Assembly: GCF_030699305.1 (NCBI RefSeq)
Contig: NZ_JAUYNB010000034.1
Location: 62,001 to 126,000 of the forward strand
Direction: 5' to 3'
Length of the DNA stretch: 64,000 bases
Origin: Novosphingobium sp.
GTDB taxonomy: Bacteria; Pseudomonadota; Alphaproteobacteria; Sphingomonadales; Sphingomonadaceae
Shown here in pieces: positions 29,064 to 37,605 of this stretch (position 1 is its first letter; each line of letters opens with the position of its first letter). The notes beneath the pieces are model-generated. The model was not told where the DNA came from. It saw only the letters and a program-made list of their open reading frames with translations, and made no database searches. The translations under genes were made by a program, and so were the position numbers.

Positions 29064-29767
29064 GGCTGGTCGGCTACACCCAGTCCCTGGCGCCGATAAT
29101 CCGCCGTAATTGCCCCGGCGGCGGCCAATTCTTCCTCGTGGCTGGCCTCGCGCCAGTCCTCTGCCAGCGCGGCGGCTTCCCATTCCAGCATGGCGGGATG
29201 CGCCAGAATGTGGTCGACCCACGCCTGTCCCTTGCCAACGTCCAGTCCGTATGTCCGAATGCGATAGGCGACCGGGGCATAGAACGCATCGGCAGCGCTG
29301 AACTCCGCGCCAGCCAGCCACGGTCCGCCAAAGCGGGCAAGGCCCGTTTCGAACAGTTCCCGCACGCGCACGACATTGCGCCGCAACCCTTCGCTCATCG
29401 GCTTGGGGGTGACCCGCACACCGACGTTCATGGTGCAATCGCTGCGCAAATGCCCGAACCCGCCGTGCATCTCCGCGACCGCGCCCTGTGCGAAAATCAG
29501 CGCGTCCTCTTGCGCTGGCCAGACGCCGGGATGGCGCTCGGCCAGATAGAGCGTGATGCCGAGCGAATCCGCGATCTTGCGGTCGCCATCAATCAGCAAC
29601 GGCACTTGCCCGGTGGGCGAGAACCGGCGGAAGTCCTCGTAGTTGTCGGGCTTGGTGAACGGTTCCAGCCGGTCGGCAAAGGGAATGCCCAGCGCCTTCA
29701 TCAGCACCCACGGGCGCAGGCTCCAGCTGGAATAGTTCCGGTTCGCGGTGATCAGGGTATAGGCCAT
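29051..29767 (-). CDS. Glutathione S-transferase
   Basis: 238 residues. Thioredoxin-like N-terminal domain with NRNYSSWSLRPW (probable catalytic serine/tyrosine region) and the cis-proline GQVPLLID plus ADSLGITLYLAE for glutathione binding; helical C-terminal domain with FSAADAFYAPVAYR. The ATG overlaps the stop of the nitronate monooxygenase (TGATG), so the two are coupled. The last codons lie inside a dispersed repeat, so the native C-terminus may have been altered. Substrate unknown. Confidence 0.92.
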   Translation of the reverse strand: MAYTLITANRNYSSWSLRPWVLMKALGIPFADRLEPFTKPDNYEDFRRFSPTGQVPLLIDGDRKIADSLGITLYLAERHPGVWPAQEDALIFAQGAVAEMHGGFGHLRSDCTMNVGVRVTPKPMSEGLRRNVVRVRELFETGLARFGGPWLAGAEFSAADAFYAPVAYRIRTYGLDVGKGQAWVDHILAHPAMLEWEAAALAEDWREASHEEELAAAGAITADYRRQGLGVADQPRSS

Positions 29768-30903
29768 CAGTCCCCCAGCATGGCGTTCAGGCCCATGACG
29801 GCCTCGGCGAATTCCTCGCGGAAGTCCTGCACCACCTGACGGCAGCTGCGCTCCGCTTCGATCAGGCCGACCCCCTGACCGACGAAGTAGCTGACCAGAT
29901 CGCGCGCCTCGGCATTGCCGTTGACCACCGCCTTTTCGATGTGGGCAAAGCTGGGTTCGGATACCATGCCCATCAGCGGCATCGGCAGGGTGCCGGGGCT
30001 GTCGGGACCGTCCCAGGCTTCGTGCCAGGCTGTTTTCAGCTGGCGCGCGGGTTTGCCGGTGCGGGCCTTTGAGCGGACGGTATCGCGGCTCCGCGCGGCG
30101 ACCATCTTGGCGCGGAAGGTCTCGCTGGTTTCCGCCTCAGGCGTGGACAACCAGACCGATCCGCACCACGCGCCTTGCGCGCCCGCCGTCATCATCGCCG
30201 CCATCTGCCCGCCGGTCATGATCCCGCCCGCGGCCAGCACCGGAATGTCATGCCCGCCTTGCTTGAGCGCGCGGACGACTTCGGGGACCAGCACCAGCGT
30301 CGATACTTCGCCGCAGTGCCCGCCAGCTTCACCGCCCTGCGCAACGATGATGTCCACCCCCGCTGCCGCCTGCCGCAGCGCGTGTTCCTTGGCGCCGACC
30401 AGTGCCGCGACGGGAATCCCGCGCCGCTTGCCCTCGGCGATCATCTGCGGCGGGGCGATGCCCAGCGCGTTGGCGATCAGCTTGATCGGGTGGCGGAACG
30501 CGACTTCGAGCAGCGCTGCGCCGTTTTCAGGTGTGATCCCGGCACCTTCGCGCATCCGGGTGGCCTCATCCGGGGCAATCCGAACGCCGTATTGCCCCAG
30601 CAGATCGGCGGTAAAGCGCTTGTGCTCATCCGAAATCGCAGCGGCGCGCTGGGCGTTGCTGGTGAATTCAGTGACGCGCGGGTCAACCGTTTCGGGCACC
30701 AGCACATCGACGCCGTAGGGGCGGCCATCGATGTGCGCGTCGATCCACGCCAGTTCCTGCTCAAACTGTTCGGGCGTATAGGCCGCCGCGCCGAACACGC
30801 CGAAGCCGCCAGCCTTGCTGACCGCCACGACCACGTCGCGGCAATGGCTGAACGCAAACAGCGGAAAATCGCAGCCGGTCATCCGGCACAGGGCATTATC
30901 CAT
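29767..30903 (-). CDS. Nitronate monooxygenase-family flavoprotein
   Basis: 378 residues, FMN-dependent TIM barrel of the 2-nitropropane dioxygenase family. Visible: KAGGFGVFGAAAYTPEQ, GVDIIVAQGGEAGGHCGEVSTL, IPVLAAGGIMTGGQMAAMMTAGAQG and AWCGSVWL. GGGAGAG precedes the ATG. Upstream partner of the GST in a two-gene operon. A detoxifying or fatty-acid-linked role is possible; the actual substrate is unknown. Confidence 0.92.
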   Translation of the reverse strand: MDNALCRMTGCDFPLFAFSHCRDVVVAVSKAGGFGVFGAAAYTPEQFEQELAWIDAHIDGRPYGVDVLVPETVDPRVTEFTSNAQRAAAISDEHKRFTADLLGQYGVRIAPDEATRMREGAGITPENGAALLEVAFRHPIKLIANALGIAPPQMIAEGKRRGIPVAALVGAKEHALRQAAAGVDIIVAQGGEAGGHCGEVSTLVLVPEVVRALKQGGHDIPVLAAGGIMTGGQMAAMMTAGAQGAWCGSVWLSTPEAETSETFRAKMVAARSRDTVRSKARTGKPARQLKTAWHEAWDGPDSPGTLPMPLMGMVSEPSFAHIEKAVVNGNAEARDLVSYFVGQGVGLIEAERSCRQVVQDFREEFAEAVMGLNAMLGD

Positions 30904-30985
30904 TTTTCTCTCCCAGGTTGGGAGCGATCATGGCGCGCAAGATAAGTTGCGGCAAGCCACCTTTCAGTGGTTGCCGCAACCCGGT

Positions 30986-31645
30986 TCAGGCGATGTAATG
31001 CGCGGTCGTGCGGCTGGCCAGTTCCTCCGCCGTCACGCCCGGCGCCAGCTCGATCAGCTGGAACGGCGAGGCATGATCGGGGCGGCGGAATACGGCCAGA
31101 TCGGTGATCAGCAGATCGACCACGTTGCGGCCCGTCAGCGGCAGGGTGCAGGCGGGCACGAACTTGGGCGTGCCGTCCTTGGCGCAGTGTTCCATCACGA
31201 CGATGATCTTCTTCACCCCCGCGACCAGATCCATCGCGCCGCCCATGCCCTTGATCATCTTGCCGGGCACCATCCAGTTGGCGATGTCGCCGGTTTCGGA
31301 CACTTCCATGCCGCCCAGCACCGTCAGGTCGATCTTGCCGCCGCGAATCATAGCAAAGCTGGCCGCGCTGTCGAAATAGGCCGAGTGCGGCAACTCGCTG
31401 ATCGTCTGCTTGCCCGCGTTGACCAGGTCAGCATCGATTGCGTCCTCGGTCGGGAAGGGACCAATGCCCAGCATCCCGTTTTCCGATTGCAGCGTCACGG
31501 TCATGCCGGCCGGCACGTGGTTCGCCACCAGCGTCGGGATGCCGATGCCCAGGTTCACATAGAACCCGTCCTGCAGTTCCTGCGCGGCGCGGGCCGCCAT
31601 CTGGTCGCGGGTCCAGCCCTTGGTCAGTCCATCATGCTTGGTCAT
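30986..31645 (-). CDS. scoB: 3-oxoacid CoA-transferase subunit B
   Basis: 219 residues. CoA-transferase beta subunit with the catalytic glutamate in LQSENGMLGIGP, preceded by VNLGIGIPTLVANHVP and followed by DLTVLGGMEVSETGDIANW. With subunit A it moves CoA from succinyl-CoA to acetoacetate or a related 3-oxoacid. The ATG overlaps the subunit A stop (TGATG). pcaIJ-type use on 3-oxoadipate is an alternative that sequence alone does not exclude. Confidence 0.94.
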   Translation of the reverse strand: MTKHDGLTKGWTRDQMAARAAQELQDGFYVNLGIGIPTLVANHVPAGMTVTLQSENGMLGIGPFPTEDAIDADLVNAGKQTISELPHSAYFDSAASFAMIRGGKIDLTVLGGMEVSETGDIANWMVPGKMIKGMGGAMDLVAGVKKIIVVMEHCAKDGTPKFVPACTLPLTGRNVVDLLITDLAVFRRPDHASPFQLIELAPGVTAEELASRTTAHYIA

Positions 31646-32355
31646 CAGCCGACATCCGTGGTGCGAGTGGTGCGAAACTCGATTTTCTTGTCGTACGGCG
31701 CGCCGCAGATCAGGCGCTGGACGTAGACGCCCGGCAAGTGGATCGCATCGGGATCGAGCTGGCCCGGTTCGACGATTTCCTCCACTTCAACCACGCAGAC
31801 CTTGCCGCACTGCGCAGCCGGCACGTTGAAATTGCGTGCGGTCTTGCGGAACACGACGTTGCCGGTGGTGTCGGCCTTCCAGGCCTTGACCAGCGCCAGA
31901 TCGGCGAAGATGCCCTGTTCAAGGATATATTCCTCGCCGCCAAAGGTCTTCGTTTCCTTGCCGTCGGCCACGAGCGTGCCAACGCCGGTCTTGGTGTAGA
32001 AGCCCGGAATCCCGGCCCCGGCGGCGCGCATCCGTTCGGCCAGCGTCCCTTGCGGGCTGAATTCGACTTCGAGTTCGCCCGACAGATACTGACGCTCGAA
32101 CTCTTTGTTCTCGCCCACATAGCTGGCGATCATTTTCTTGACCTGGCGGGTACGCAGCAGCTTGCCGATGCCTTCGTTGTCGATGCCCGCGTTGTTGCTG
32201 GCAAAGGTCAGGCCGGTCACCCCGGAATCGCGGACCGCATCGAGCAAGCGTTCGGGGATGCCACACAGGCCAAAACCGCCGCACGCGATCAGCAGGTCGT
32301 TGCGCAACAGGCCATCAAGCGCGGCTGCGGCGTCGGGGTAGATTTTGCTGGCCAT
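31645..32355 (-). CDS. scoA: 3-oxoacid CoA-transferase subunit A
   Basis: 236 residues from ATG 32355, where GGGAGGG is five bases upstream; an in-frame TTG four codons earlier is less likely. Family marks: LIACGGFGLCGIPERLLDAV, FASNNAGIDNEGIGKLL, EFSPQGTLAERMRAAGAGIPGFYT and ALVKAWKADTTGNVVFRKTARNFN. First gene of the scoAB operon, divergent from a LysR regulator that probably controls it. Confidence 0.95.
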   Translation of the reverse strand: MASKIYPDAAAALDGLLRNDLLIACGGFGLCGIPERLLDAVRDSGVTGLTFASNNAGIDNEGIGKLLRTRQVKKMIASYVGENKEFERQYLSGELEVEFSPQGTLAERMRAAGAGIPGFYTKTGVGTLVADGKETKTFGGEEYILEQGIFADLALVKAWKADTTGNVVFRKTARNFNVPAAQCGKVCVVEVEEIVEPGQLDPDAIHLPGVYVQRLICGAPYDKKIEFRTTRTTDVG

Positions 32356-32444
32356 GTGCCCTCCCAAGGTTCCGGACGATCTCTAGCGCGCCTGATCAAT
32401 CCGGACTAATGATTGTTTGTTTCTGAAATCGATAAGAGTTGTTG

Positions 32445-33314
32445 ATGCGTAAGCTGGCCATCTATCACCTTGAAACGCTGGCGTGGATTGCCCGGCTGGG
32501 CACGTTCCGCGCGGCGGCAGAGCGGCTCAACACCACCCAGCCTGCCATATCGGCGCGGGTGCGTGAAATCGAAAACCAGCTGGGGATCGAGATTTTTCGC
32601 CGCGAAGGGCGCGGGGTGGTGCTGACTGCGCGCGGGCGGCAGCTGGTGCAGGATTGCGAGCCGCTGCTGGCCGGGTTCGAACGCGCACTGATGGAGGCCG
32701 GCGGCTTTGCCGGGGCAACCGGGGTGGTGCGGATCGGCGCTGGTGAAATCGCGGCGGCCAGCTGTTTGCCGGGGTTTGTGCAGGAACTGGAACGCGACCT
32801 CCCGGGCGTCACGCTGGAGGTCGATCTCGATCTGACCGCGCGGATGCTCCAGCACTTGCTGGGCGGCACGCGCGATATGGTGTTTCTGGCCGGGCCCGTC
32901 GCCAGTCCGGGGTTGCAGACGGCGCCGATCGGCGCGGTCGGGCTGGTCTGGCTGGCCAGTGCGGCGACGGTTGCGGCAGGCGGGTTTGCACAGGCCCTGC
33001 CGGTGTGGTCGGTGGGGGAGCATTCCCCGATCCACCGCGTGATGGTGCAGTCGCTGGCGGACGGTCAGGTGCCGTATCGCTCGATCAACACCTGCAACAA
33101 CGTCCAGACGATGATCGAGATCATCGCGCAGGGGCTGGGCGCGGCGATCTTTCCCGAAACGATGGTCCGCCCGCAGATCGAGACCGGGGTGCTGGCCGAA
33201 GTCCTGCCGCCTCCCGCAGCGCAGCTTCAGTTCGAAGCCGCGATCCGGGCGGGTGAGCGCGATCCGGTCATTCTGGAACTGTTCCGCCGGGCGGGAAGCC
33301 TGCGGATCGAATAG
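32445..33314 (+). CDS. LysR-family transcriptional regulator
   Basis: 289 residues from ATG 32445 (a TTG two codons earlier is possible). N-terminal winged HTH: LETLAWIARLGTFRAAAERLNTTQPAISARVREIE. The effector domain of about 200 residues carries GVVRIGAGEIAA, VTLEVDLDLTARML and QTMIEIIAQGLGAAIFPETMV. It shares an 89-base intergenic region with scoAB, the classical LysR layout, so regulation of the CoA-transferase operon by a ketone-body-type or aromatic metabolite is a reasonable inference. Confidence 0.93.
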   Translation: MRKLAIYHLETLAWIARLGTFRAAAERLNTTQPAISARVREIENQLGIEIFRREGRGVVLTARGRQLVQDCEPLLAGFERALMEAGGFAGATGVVRIGAGEIAAASCLPGFVQELERDLPGVTLEVDLDLTARMLQHLLGGTRDMVFLAGPVASPGLQTAPIGAVGLVWLASAATVAAGGFAQALPVWSVGEHSPIHRVMVQSLADGQVPYRSINTCNNVQTMIEIIAQGLGAAIFPETMVRPQIETGVLAEVLPPPAAQLQFEAAIRAGERDPVILELFRRAGSLRIE

Positions 33315-33321
33315 GGCGGCG

Positions 33322-33984
33322 TCAGCCCAGCGTCAGCCCCAGCACCGCCGACAAGTCGGTCAGCGCCTGCTCGCCGCTGGTTACCTTGATCGCGTGCATG
33401 CCCAGGTGCGCAGCGGGTTTACAGTTGATGCCCAGGTCATCGAGATAAATACAGGCAGCCGGTTCCAGCCCCAGCTTTTCACACATCATCAGGTAAATCC
33501 GCGGATCGGGCTTGCGCACGCCGGCCTTGCTGCTTTCGATCACGTGTTCGAACCGTGCAAATACCAGTTCATAGGCGTCGGCCTTGTCCCCGCTGCGCGC
33601 CATTCCGGCGCCGTGGCCGGAGGGGACGTTGTTGGTGATGCAGCCCAGCCGGTATCCGGCGCCTGCCAATGTATCCAGCGCACTCACCATCGCGGGGCGG
33701 ATGCTGCCGGATAGCACCGCCAGTACCGCGCTGCCTTCCAGTGCATGACCCAGCGCGGCAGCCTCGGCTGCGAATCGTGTGTTAAACGTCGCCGCATCGA
33801 TCTCTGCCCGCTCAAACAGCGCCCAGGCGTTGGTATCGGGATTGGCGGCGTTGACGCGGCGCACGAAATCCTGCGGCAGGCCACGTTCGGCTTCCAGGCG
33901 GTTGAAGGCCTCGAACGGGGAAGCGGTAATGACGCCGCCAAAATCGAAAATCACGGCCTCGAAGCGGCGAACCATCTCTGACAT
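33322..33984 (-). CDS. HAD-family phosphatase, epoxide-hydrolase-N-domain type
   Basis: 220 residues. Motif I is DFGGVI, where the second acidic residue is replaced by glycine, as in the soluble epoxide hydrolase N-terminal phosphatase subgroup. Motif II GCITNN, motif III lysine in VIESSKAGVRKPDPRIY, motif IV IYLDDLGIN. It converges on the LysR gene with 7 bases between. The same HAD subgroup is fused to APH and acyl-CoA dehydrogenase domains in vertebrate ACAD10, and genes for the other two domains occur at 42235-44872. Confidence 0.9.
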   Translation of the reverse strand: MSEMVRRFEAVIFDFGGVITASPFEAFNRLEAERGLPQDFVRRVNAANPDTNAWALFERAEIDAATFNTRFAAEAAALGHALEGSAVLAVLSGSIRPAMVSALDTLAGAGYRLGCITNNVPSGHGAGMARSGDKADAYELVFARFEHVIESSKAGVRKPDPRIYLMMCEKLGLEPAACIYLDDLGINCKPAAHLGMHAIKVTSGEQALTDLSAVLGLTLG

Positions 33985-34035
33985 CCTATTTTGCTTTCAT
34001 ACAGTAATCGGGGCCGCAGTGGCCGATCGAGAAAA

Positions 34036-34049
34036 TTGACGCAAGTCAT
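34036..34049 (+). promoter_or_regulatory. FNR/FixK-type box
   Basis: TTGACGCAAGTCAT, one mismatch from the symmetric TTGAC-GCAA-GTCAA form of the alphaproteobacterial FNR/FixK site, 12 bases before TATGAT (34062-34067), a candidate -10, and 57 bases before the stress-protein ATG. It suggests oxygen-responsive activation. Confidence 0.6.
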
Positions 34050-34105
34050 GGTGCGTGGTGGTATGATTTGCCACGGTTGCAGGAAGTAAAAAGGGAGACA
34101 CTGTC

Positions 34106-34891
34106 ATGCGTTCCATCCTTGTCCAGGCCGGTCGTGATCCGGGCATGTCGGCTCGGCTCGACACGGCGATGAATATTGCGCGGGCGCATGAGGGGCATGT
34201 GACCTTGCTGCTCGATACGCCGATCGACCGCTACGTTACGGTCGATCCTTATGGCGGCACTTATGTCGCGCGCGATGCGCTGGAGGCGGCGCTGAAAGAG
34301 GATGACGCTTTGGCCGAGGCATTTGCCGGCCGATTGCAGAACGACGACGTCCCGTTCGATATCGCCCAGTATGAATTACCGCCGGTGGATGCGCTGGCCA
34401 GCGGCGCGCGGCTGGCGGACATAACGGTGGTTTCGCGTAGCGGCGGACTTTCCGGAGATCTGGCGATGGTGTCCCGCACGCCAGTGCTGGCGTTGCCTGA
34501 TTCCAGGGCACTCCAGCTGCCGATCGGTGTTGCCTGCATCGCCTGGGACGGCGGTGATGAGGCTGCGCATGCGCTGCGTGCTGCGGTGCCGCTGCTTCAG
34601 GGGGCCGGGGCCGTGCATGTTTTGACAGTGCTGACCGACAAGGCGGAGGGTTTCCCGCCGACCGATGCACTGCGTTATCTGGCGCGGCACGATATCAAGG
34701 CGGAACTGCACGAACTGCCGCGCGGCAATTCGATCGAAGAAACCCTGGCCACGGCGTCGGCACAAATGGGCGTGCAATTGATGGTCATGGGTGCTTACGG
34801 CCACAGCCGGGTGCGCGAGTTCCTGTTTGGCGGCGTAACGCGATACTTCCTTGAGGAGCAGGCCGCGCCGCCGCTGCTGTTGGCGCATTGA
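34106..34891 (+). CDS. Universal stress protein (tandem UspA-like domains)
   Basis: 261 residues. The first domain (about 1-135) is degenerate and lacks the nucleotide loop; the second (about 140-261) ends with GAYGHSRVREFLFGG, close to the G-x2-G-x9-G ATP-binding pattern. AAGGGAG precedes the ATG. The FNR-type box upstream fits Usp genes induced under oxygen limitation in other proteobacteria. Cytoplasmic; molecular role unknown. Confidence 0.9.
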   Translation: MRSILVQAGRDPGMSARLDTAMNIARAHEGHVTLLLDTPIDRYVTVDPYGGTYVARDALEAALKEDDALAEAFAGRLQNDDVPFDIAQYELPPVDALASGARLADITVVSRSGGLSGDLAMVSRTPVLALPDSRALQLPIGVACIAWDGGDEAAHALRAAVPLLQGAGAVHVLTVLTDKAEGFPPTDALRYLARHDIKAELHELPRGNSIEETLATASAQMGVQLMVMGAYGHSRVREFLFGGVTRYFLEEQAAPPLLLAH

Positions 34892-34962
34892 GCGACGGCG
34901 ATTCGCCCACCACATTTTGGTGCAGCGCATCATAACTTAAGTGGTAGTAATTAAATCGAGTG

Positions 34963-34993
34963 GGAAAGGGGCGGGTAACTCCGCCCTTTTTCC
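34963..34993 (+). terminator. Rho-independent terminator after the stress-protein gene
   Basis: GGGGCGG-GTAAC-TCCGCCC-type stem followed by five T residues (34987-34991), flanked by an A-rich left and T-rich right arm. It lies 72 bases beyond the usp stop. Confidence 0.8.
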
Positions 34994-35046
34994 TTGAAAA
35001 ATATGGCTTATTGCGTGGATGTGAACAGATGTTGCAAAATACGCAA

Positions 35047-35165
35047 CACCGAATGATCTTTTCGCACTTGCACAAAATCAGGTCTGGAGGCACTTAGATC
35101 GTGCCTTTCAGGCATCCTCTCCCAAAACTTCAATGGCCCGGTCGGCAACGACCGGGCCTTTTTTT
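35047..35165 (+). ncRNA. Candidate small RNA or regulatory leader upstream of the CDC48 gene
   Basis: A 140-base stretch without a gene ends in a textbook terminator (35135-35165). It contains two overlapping, mutually exclusive hairpins around 35088-35114: GGCAC-TTAGATC-GTGCC and TGCCT-TTC-AGGCA. A C-rich single-stranded CATCCTCTCCC follows, which could pair with Shine-Dalgarno sequences. Weak promoter candidates: TTGCGT at 35011-35016 and CAAAAT at 35035-35040, giving a start near 35047. It could be an independent sRNA or an attenuator leader for 35271; the 5' end is a guess. Confidence 0.45.
35135..35165 (+). terminator. Strong intrinsic terminator
   Basis: GGCCCGGTCG-GCAA-CGACCGGGCC: a 10-bp perfect stem with a GNRA-type tetraloop and seven T residues. 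There is no gene on this strand between it and the previous terminator, so a non-coding transcript must end here. Confidence 0.9.
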
Positions 35166-35270
35166 GTCCGCGATTCGCGGGGGTAGATCGGGTGCCCATT
35201 TGCAAACCTGTCCGGCAGTTCCTAGCTTTGTATCGGACGGTCCATCACGGATCGGTGCAGGACAAATCAC

Positions 35271-37580
35271 ATGGCCGATGCAGGCACCCCGGTTAACACC
35301 GCCATCAAACTTCAGGTTGCCGCCGCGCGCCAGGAAGAAAGCGGGCAGGGCATTGCGCGCCTGCCCAAATCGACGTTTGCCGCGCTGGGCATCATCGAGG
35401 GCGATGTCGTGGAAATCGCGGGCAAGCGCAACACGGCGGCCCGCGCGGTCGTCGCCTATGCCGAGGATGAAGGGCTGGAGGTGATTCGGCTGGACGGGTT
35501 GCAGCGCGCCAATGCCGAAGTCGGATCGGGCGACCATGTTCAGGTCAGCAAGGGCGAATCGCGGCCCGCCCAGCGCGTCGTGTTCGCGCCCGCCCAGCGC
35601 GAAATGCGGCTGCAGGGGCCGGGACAGGCGCTGAAGCGCAACTTTTTCGGTCGTCCGCTGGTCGCGGGCGATCTGGTCGCGACGACGGGTCAGACCCAGG
35701 TGCGCGATATGCCGCCCGAAGTCGCCAGGATGCTGAATGCGCCCGCCTTTGCCTTGACGCAGATTCGCCTGACTGTGGTGGCGACCGTGCCCAAGGGCGT
35801 GGTCCACATCGACGAAACCACCGAAGTCGAACTGCGTGAGGAGTTCGAGGAAGCGAGCACCGGGCGCGGCGACGTGAACTATGACGACGTTGGAGGAATG
35901 GGGGACACGATCCGCCAGCTGCGCGAAATGGTCGAACTGCCGCTGCGTTACCCGGAATTGTTTACCCGGCTGGGGGTCGATCCGCCCAAGGGCGTGTTGC
36001 TGCACGGCCCGCCGGGAACCGGCAAGACGCGCCTGGCCAAAGCCGTGGCGAACGAAAGCGATGCCAGTTTTTTCACCATCAACGGGCCCGAAATCATGGG
36101 CTCTGCCTATGGCGAGAGCGAACGGCGCCTGCGCGAAGTGTTCGAGGAAGCGGCCAAGGCTGCGCCGTCGATCATTTTCATGGACGAAATCGATTCGATT
36201 GCGCCCAAGCGCTCCGGCACGCCGGGCGAAGCGGAAAAGCGGCTGGTCGCGCAATTGCTCACGCTGATGGACGGGCTGCATTCCCGTTCAAACATCGTGG
36301 TGATCGCGGCCACCAACCGCCCGGACGCGCTTGACGAGGCGCTGCGCCGCCCCGGCCGGTTTGACCGGGAAATCGTGATCGGCGTGCCGGATGAAGGCGG
36401 ACGGCGCGAAATCCTGGGCATCCACACCCGCGGGATGCCGCTGGCCGAAGGCGTGGATCTGGATGAACTGGCGCGTACCACGCACGGTTTTGTCGGAGCA
36501 GACCTGGGCGCACTGGCGCGTGAAGCCGCGATCGAAGCCGTGCGCCGGATCATGCCGCAGCTCGATCTGGAAGCACAGACGATCCCGCCCGACGTGCTGG
36601 AAGCGCTGAATGTCACGCTTGATGATTTCCGGGCTGCGCTCAAGCGGGTCCAGCCTTCGGCGATGCGTGAAGTGATGGTGCAGGTGCCCAATATCGGCTG
36701 GTCCGACATTGGCGGCGCGGGCGATGCGCAGGATAAACTGCGCGAGGGGATCGAACTCCCGCTCAAGAACCCCGAGGCGTTCCGGCGGCTGGGCATCCGT
36801 CCGGCCAAGGGGTTCCTGCTCTATGGCCCGCCCGGAACCGGCAAGACCTTGCTGGCCAAGGCCGTGGCGAAAGAGAGCGAAGCGAACTTCATCTCGATCA
36901 AGTCGTCCGACCTCTTGTCCAAGTGGTTCGGTGAAAGCGAACAGCAGATCAGCCGCCTGTTCGCCCGGGCGCGGCAGGTTGCCCCGTGCGTGATCTTCAT
37001 TGATGAAATCGACAGTCTGGTCCCCGCGCGCGGCAGCAGCGGGAACGAACCGCAGGTCACGGCCCGCGTCGTGAATACGATCCTGGCTGAAATGGACGGG
37101 ATGGAGGAATTGTCCAGCGTGGTCCTGATCGGCGCGACCAACCGGCCGGGACTGGTCGATCCGGCGCTGCTGCGGCCGGGGCGGCTGGACGAGCTGGTCT
37201 ATGTCGGCACGCCCGATGTGGCCGGGCGCGAACATATCCTGAAAATTCACACCGCGAAAATGCCGCTGGCTGCCGATGTCGATCTGGCGAAAATCGCACA
37301 CCAAGCCCATCGCTTCACCGGCGCAGATCTGGAAGACGTGGTGCGCCGCGCCGGCCTGTGCGCCATCCGCCGGAGCGGCGCGGAAGCGGACGAGGTGACG
37401 GGGGCTGACTTTGTCGCGGCCCTGGCCGATTCGCGCGCGACCGTCAGCGCCGAGATGGAAAGCGAATACCTGAAACTGAAAGGTGAGCTGAAAAAGCGCG
37501 CGGCTGAAGTTACCGCGACGCAGATCGGGTTCCTGTCACCGGGCATGGTCAGTTCAACGCGGGAAAAGAAGCACAGCTGA
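35271..37580 (+). CDS. CDC48/p97-type double AAA+ ATPase
   Basis: 769 residues with the full N-D1-D2 plan of CDC48/VAT. N domain about 1-190 (double-psi barrel-like, [19 protein letters not shown]). D1 has Walker [15 protein letters not shown], Walker [15 protein letters not shown] and the [12 protein letters not shown] arginine-finger region. D2 has [34 protein letters not shown] and [14 protein letters not shown]. It unfolds or remodels protein complexes, but bacterial partners are not known here. The C-terminus (STREKKHS) lacks an obvious HbYX proteasome motif. Single-gene unit ending in a hairpin. Confidence 0.94.
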   Translation: MADAGTPVNTAIKLQVAAARQEESGQGIARLPKSTFAALGIIEGDVVEIAGKRNTAARAVVAYAEDEGLEVIRLDGLQRANAEVGSGDHVQVSKGESRPAQRVVFAPAQREMRLQGPGQALKRNFFGRPLVAGDLVATTGQTQVRDMPPEVARMLNAPAFALTQIRLTVVATVPKGVVHIDETTEVELREEFEEASTGRGDVNYDDVGGMGDTIRQLREMVELPLRYPELFTRLGVDPPKGVLLHGPPGTGKTRLAKAVANESDASFFTINGPEIMGSAYGESERRLREVFEEAAKAAPSIIFMDEIDSIAPKRSGTPGEAEKRLVAQLLTLMDGLHSRSNIVVIAATNRPDALDEALRRPGRFDREIVIGVPDEGGRREILGIHTRGMPLAEGVDLDELARTTHGFVGADLGALAREAAIEAVRRIMPQLDLEAQTIPPDVLEALNVTLDDFRAALKRVQPSAMREVMVQVPNIGWSDIGGAGDAQDKLREGIELPLKNPEAFRRLGIRPAKGFLLYGPPGTGKTLLAKAVAKESEANFISIKSSDLLSKWFGESEQQISRLFARARQVAPCVIFIDEIDSLVPARGSSGNEPQVTARVVNTILAEMDGMEELSSVVLIGATNRPGLVDPALLRPGRLDELVYVGTPDVAGREHILKIHTAKMPLAADVDLAKIAHQAHRFTGADLEDVVRRAGLCAIRRSGAEADEVTGADFVAALADSRATVSAEMESEYLKLKGELKKRAAEVTATQIGFLSPGMVSSTREKKHS

Positions 37581-37605
37581 TCCTCCTCCCGCCGGGGGGA
37601 GGATC
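37579..37605. terminator. Bidirectional hairpin spanning both stop codons
   Basis: GATCCTCC (37579-37586) pairs with GGAGGATC (37598-37605). The dyad overlaps the stop codon of the ATPase gene and that of the converging mechanosensitive channel. Confidence 0.6.
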
